Positions 61,081 through 62,342 of a stretch of 62,342 nt of DNA are shown here, in pieces. The stretch spans positions 127,308 through 189,649 of the forward strand of contig PDIP01000057.1 of NCBI GenBank assembly GCA_002811645.1. The letters run 5' to 3'. Source of the stretch: Corallochytrium limacisporum (taxonomy: Eukaryota; Opisthokonta). Each line of letters opens with the position of its first letter. Within the stretch, counting starts at the first letter, position 1. The notes below the pieces were generated by a model. The model made no database searches and had not been told where the DNA came from. It was given only the letters and a program-made list of their open reading frames with translations. A program made the position numbers and the translations under genes.

Positions 61081-61692
61081 ATGCTGTTGACTCGCCTGGG
61101 AGCACTGGCAGCGAGATCTGCCACGCAGAACCAGCATCTGCCGCGCACGGTACCTGTTGCGGCATTACCCATGTCCCACCGAAGGTTCAATTCCGGCGGT
61201 AGCAATGACCCACCCAAGATTGATGAACTTCCAGATAGTACTGCAGAGAAGAAACCCATGACAGCCATGACCTTTATTGAAAAAGCTGGCGCTTACGGTG
61301 CGCAAGCGCTCCTCGGGGCTTTCACACACCGGGACGGATTTGACCGCTGCATGACGAATCTCCGCATCGAAAAGCTTGAGAAGGGACGCGTTGTATGTCA
61401 ATTGAAGGTTGATCGCTCGCTATCCAATGCTTATTACACTCTGCACGGTGGTGCCACAGCAACATTGGTAGATATCGTGGGCACTATTGCTCTGCTCACT
61501 ATGGACTACAAACGTCCAGGTGTGTCAGTCGACATCAACGTGTCGTATATCGGCACGGCCAAGGAAGGAGAAACAATCTTCATCGAAGGGACTGCCCTGA
61601 AGGTCGGAAAGCGGCTAGGCTTCTCTGATGTAAAGCTTACCAAAGAGGATGGCACAGTTATTGCATCCGGGCGGCACACGAAAGCCATCTAG
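61081..61692 (+). CDS. Hotdog-fold acyl-CoA thioesterase, ACOT13/THEM2-like, mitochondrial
   Basis: A 203-residue protein. An Arg-rich, acid-poor N terminus (MLLTRLGALAARSATQNQHL) suggests mitochondrial import. The PaaI/ACOT13-type hotdog domain covers about 80-200. The catalytic set of human THEM2 is present with correct spacing: N116, then H122-G123-G124 six residues later, and D131 nine after the His (LHGGATATLVDIVGT). The C-terminal strands VSVDINVSYIGTAKEGE and GKRLGFSDVKL complete the fold. It should hydrolyse medium- or long-chain acyl-CoA. Exact chain preference is unknown. Confidence 0.92.
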   Translation: MLLTRLGALAARSATQNQHLPRTVPVAALPMSHRRFNSGGSNDPPKIDELPDSTAEKKPMTAMTFIEKAGAYGAQALLGAFTHRDGFDRCMTNLRIEKLEKGRVVCQLKVDRSLSNAYYTLHGGATATLVDIVGTIALLTMDYKRPGVSVDINVSYIGTAKEGETIFIEGTALKVGKRLGFSDVKLTKEDGTVIASGRHTKAI

Positions 61693-62342
61693 ACAACAGC
61701 GATTGATCGAATTCTAATCTGATTCAGGGCCTGGCCCTGTCCACCACGCGCACATGTAGTATCAATACACACTTTAGCCCACAGAAGCGTTCGCCAGAGC
61801 CGTTTTCTGAGATTCCCTTCATGCTTCACTTGATAACATCATGCCCCTTCCAGTGTTTACGATGATCCGGACATCTACTCCGTTCCCCGCACAGATCATA
61901 CGCCAACTGGCCGACAGCATGGACGATCCCTAGCCATCGTCTACTCATCCTAAGTTCTTCTCTCATCTAAGTGACGTTTCTCCGCACGTATGATGTACGT
62001 CTGGGTCACTTTTGTGGAGAGGAAGAAGAAAAAATTCGTTGTTTTATGTTTCGTTGAAGATCACGTAAGACTCTATCCGAAATCGCTGAGGGTTGAACCG
62101 GCTTGGGGTGTCCACGGGAGCCCCCTCCCGTTTTACCAGAGCCTTGGCCCTCTGCCTACTACCCACCCGATTACGGTGGAACCGTCCCGGTCTTTCAACA
62201 GAAAAGCTTTTTCTCGGAGGCAAGCCTATTGTGGCTCTGCAAACAAATACGCGTTATGCAGCACCCGTCTCAGGTGCTCAAGCTGATGAGCGCTTGGCTG
62301 GCGGTGTCCCCACTACACTCCCCCCCCCCCCGGGGGGGCTTT
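61693..62342. other. Right edge of window, gene-free
   Basis: A 650-bp region without coding support. It ends in a 12-base C run followed by a 7-base G run (62320-62338), a self-complementary tract. Confidence 0.55.

Overview
The window looks like nuclear DNA of an early-diverging (zygomycete- or chytrid-grade) fungus. Fungal signs are a riboflavin enzyme of the fungal reductase-before-deaminase type, UTP25, an Rsp5-type ligase, a creC/WDR20 homologue, mitochondrial MTG2 and TyrRS, and one clear spliceosomal intron with a perfect TACTAAC branch site. A GAF-domain cyclic-nucleotide phosphodiesterase and a ZZZ3-like SANT/ZZ protein are features I associate with animals and basal fungi rather than Dikarya; this is inference, and the species is not identified. 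Almost all genes are uninterrupted ATG-to-stop frames. I see no tRNA, rRNA, CRISPR array, intact transposon or bacterial operon.

Layout. Genes are mostly arranged as tail-to-tail (convergent) pairs with 41-243 bp between stop codons: carrier/MOB4, AAA ATPase/RING-MYND, SEC22/SWD2, RSP5/UTP25, RAB11/SPC24, WDR20/ADE13, hypothetical/RIB fusion, ZZZ3-like/ATG12, ADA2-like/PDE and TyrRS/PTER. Casein kinase 1-gamma, a DHHC palmitoyltransferase, COX6, MTG2, a hypothetical at 34.1 kb and a hotdog thioesterase stand outside the pairs. Between the pairs lie gene-poor stretches of 0.5-4.6 kb (10.1-14.7, 15.8-16.9, 18.7-23.2, 28.5-30.2, 34.7-37.3, 43.9-47.0 and 54.3-57.9 kb). These are rich in poly-G/poly-C runs, purine/pyrimidine tracts and CT microsatellites. 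One assembly gap (N, 16208-16384) sits in a poly-C tract. A decayed WD-repeat gene (Nsa1/WDR74-like) lies at 35.4-36.0 kb.

Functions. The set is housekeeping and signalling. Membrane traffic and lipid anchoring: SEC22, RAB11, CK1-gamma with a Cys-Cys tail, and a DHHC enzyme. Ubiquitin pathways: RSP5, a RING-H2/MYND protein, and WDR20 (a deubiquitinase activator). Chromatin: SWD2, ZZZ3-like, and an ADA2 homologue reduced to its C-terminal half. Division and STRIPAK: SPC24 and MOB4. Ribosome biogenesis: UTP25 and perhaps the AFG2-like ATPase. Mitochondrion: COX6, MTG2, TyrRS and a carrier. Metabolism: ADE13, the RIB fusion, PTER and a thioesterase. Autophagy: ATG12.

Most notable observations: (i) a ZZZ3-like gene and an ADA2 homologue lacking its ZZ and SANT domains, separated only by ATG12; (ii) a single-chain fusion of the first two steps of fungal riboflavin synthesis; (iii) a GAF-GAF phosphodiesterase; (iv) a RING-H2 plus MYND architecture; (v) a 102-nt in-frame, stop-free intron in COX6; (vi) stop codons of two lipid-anchored proteins embedded in GTAAGT donor-like sequences; (vii) a duplicated 35-bp GC-box element in a divergent promoter.
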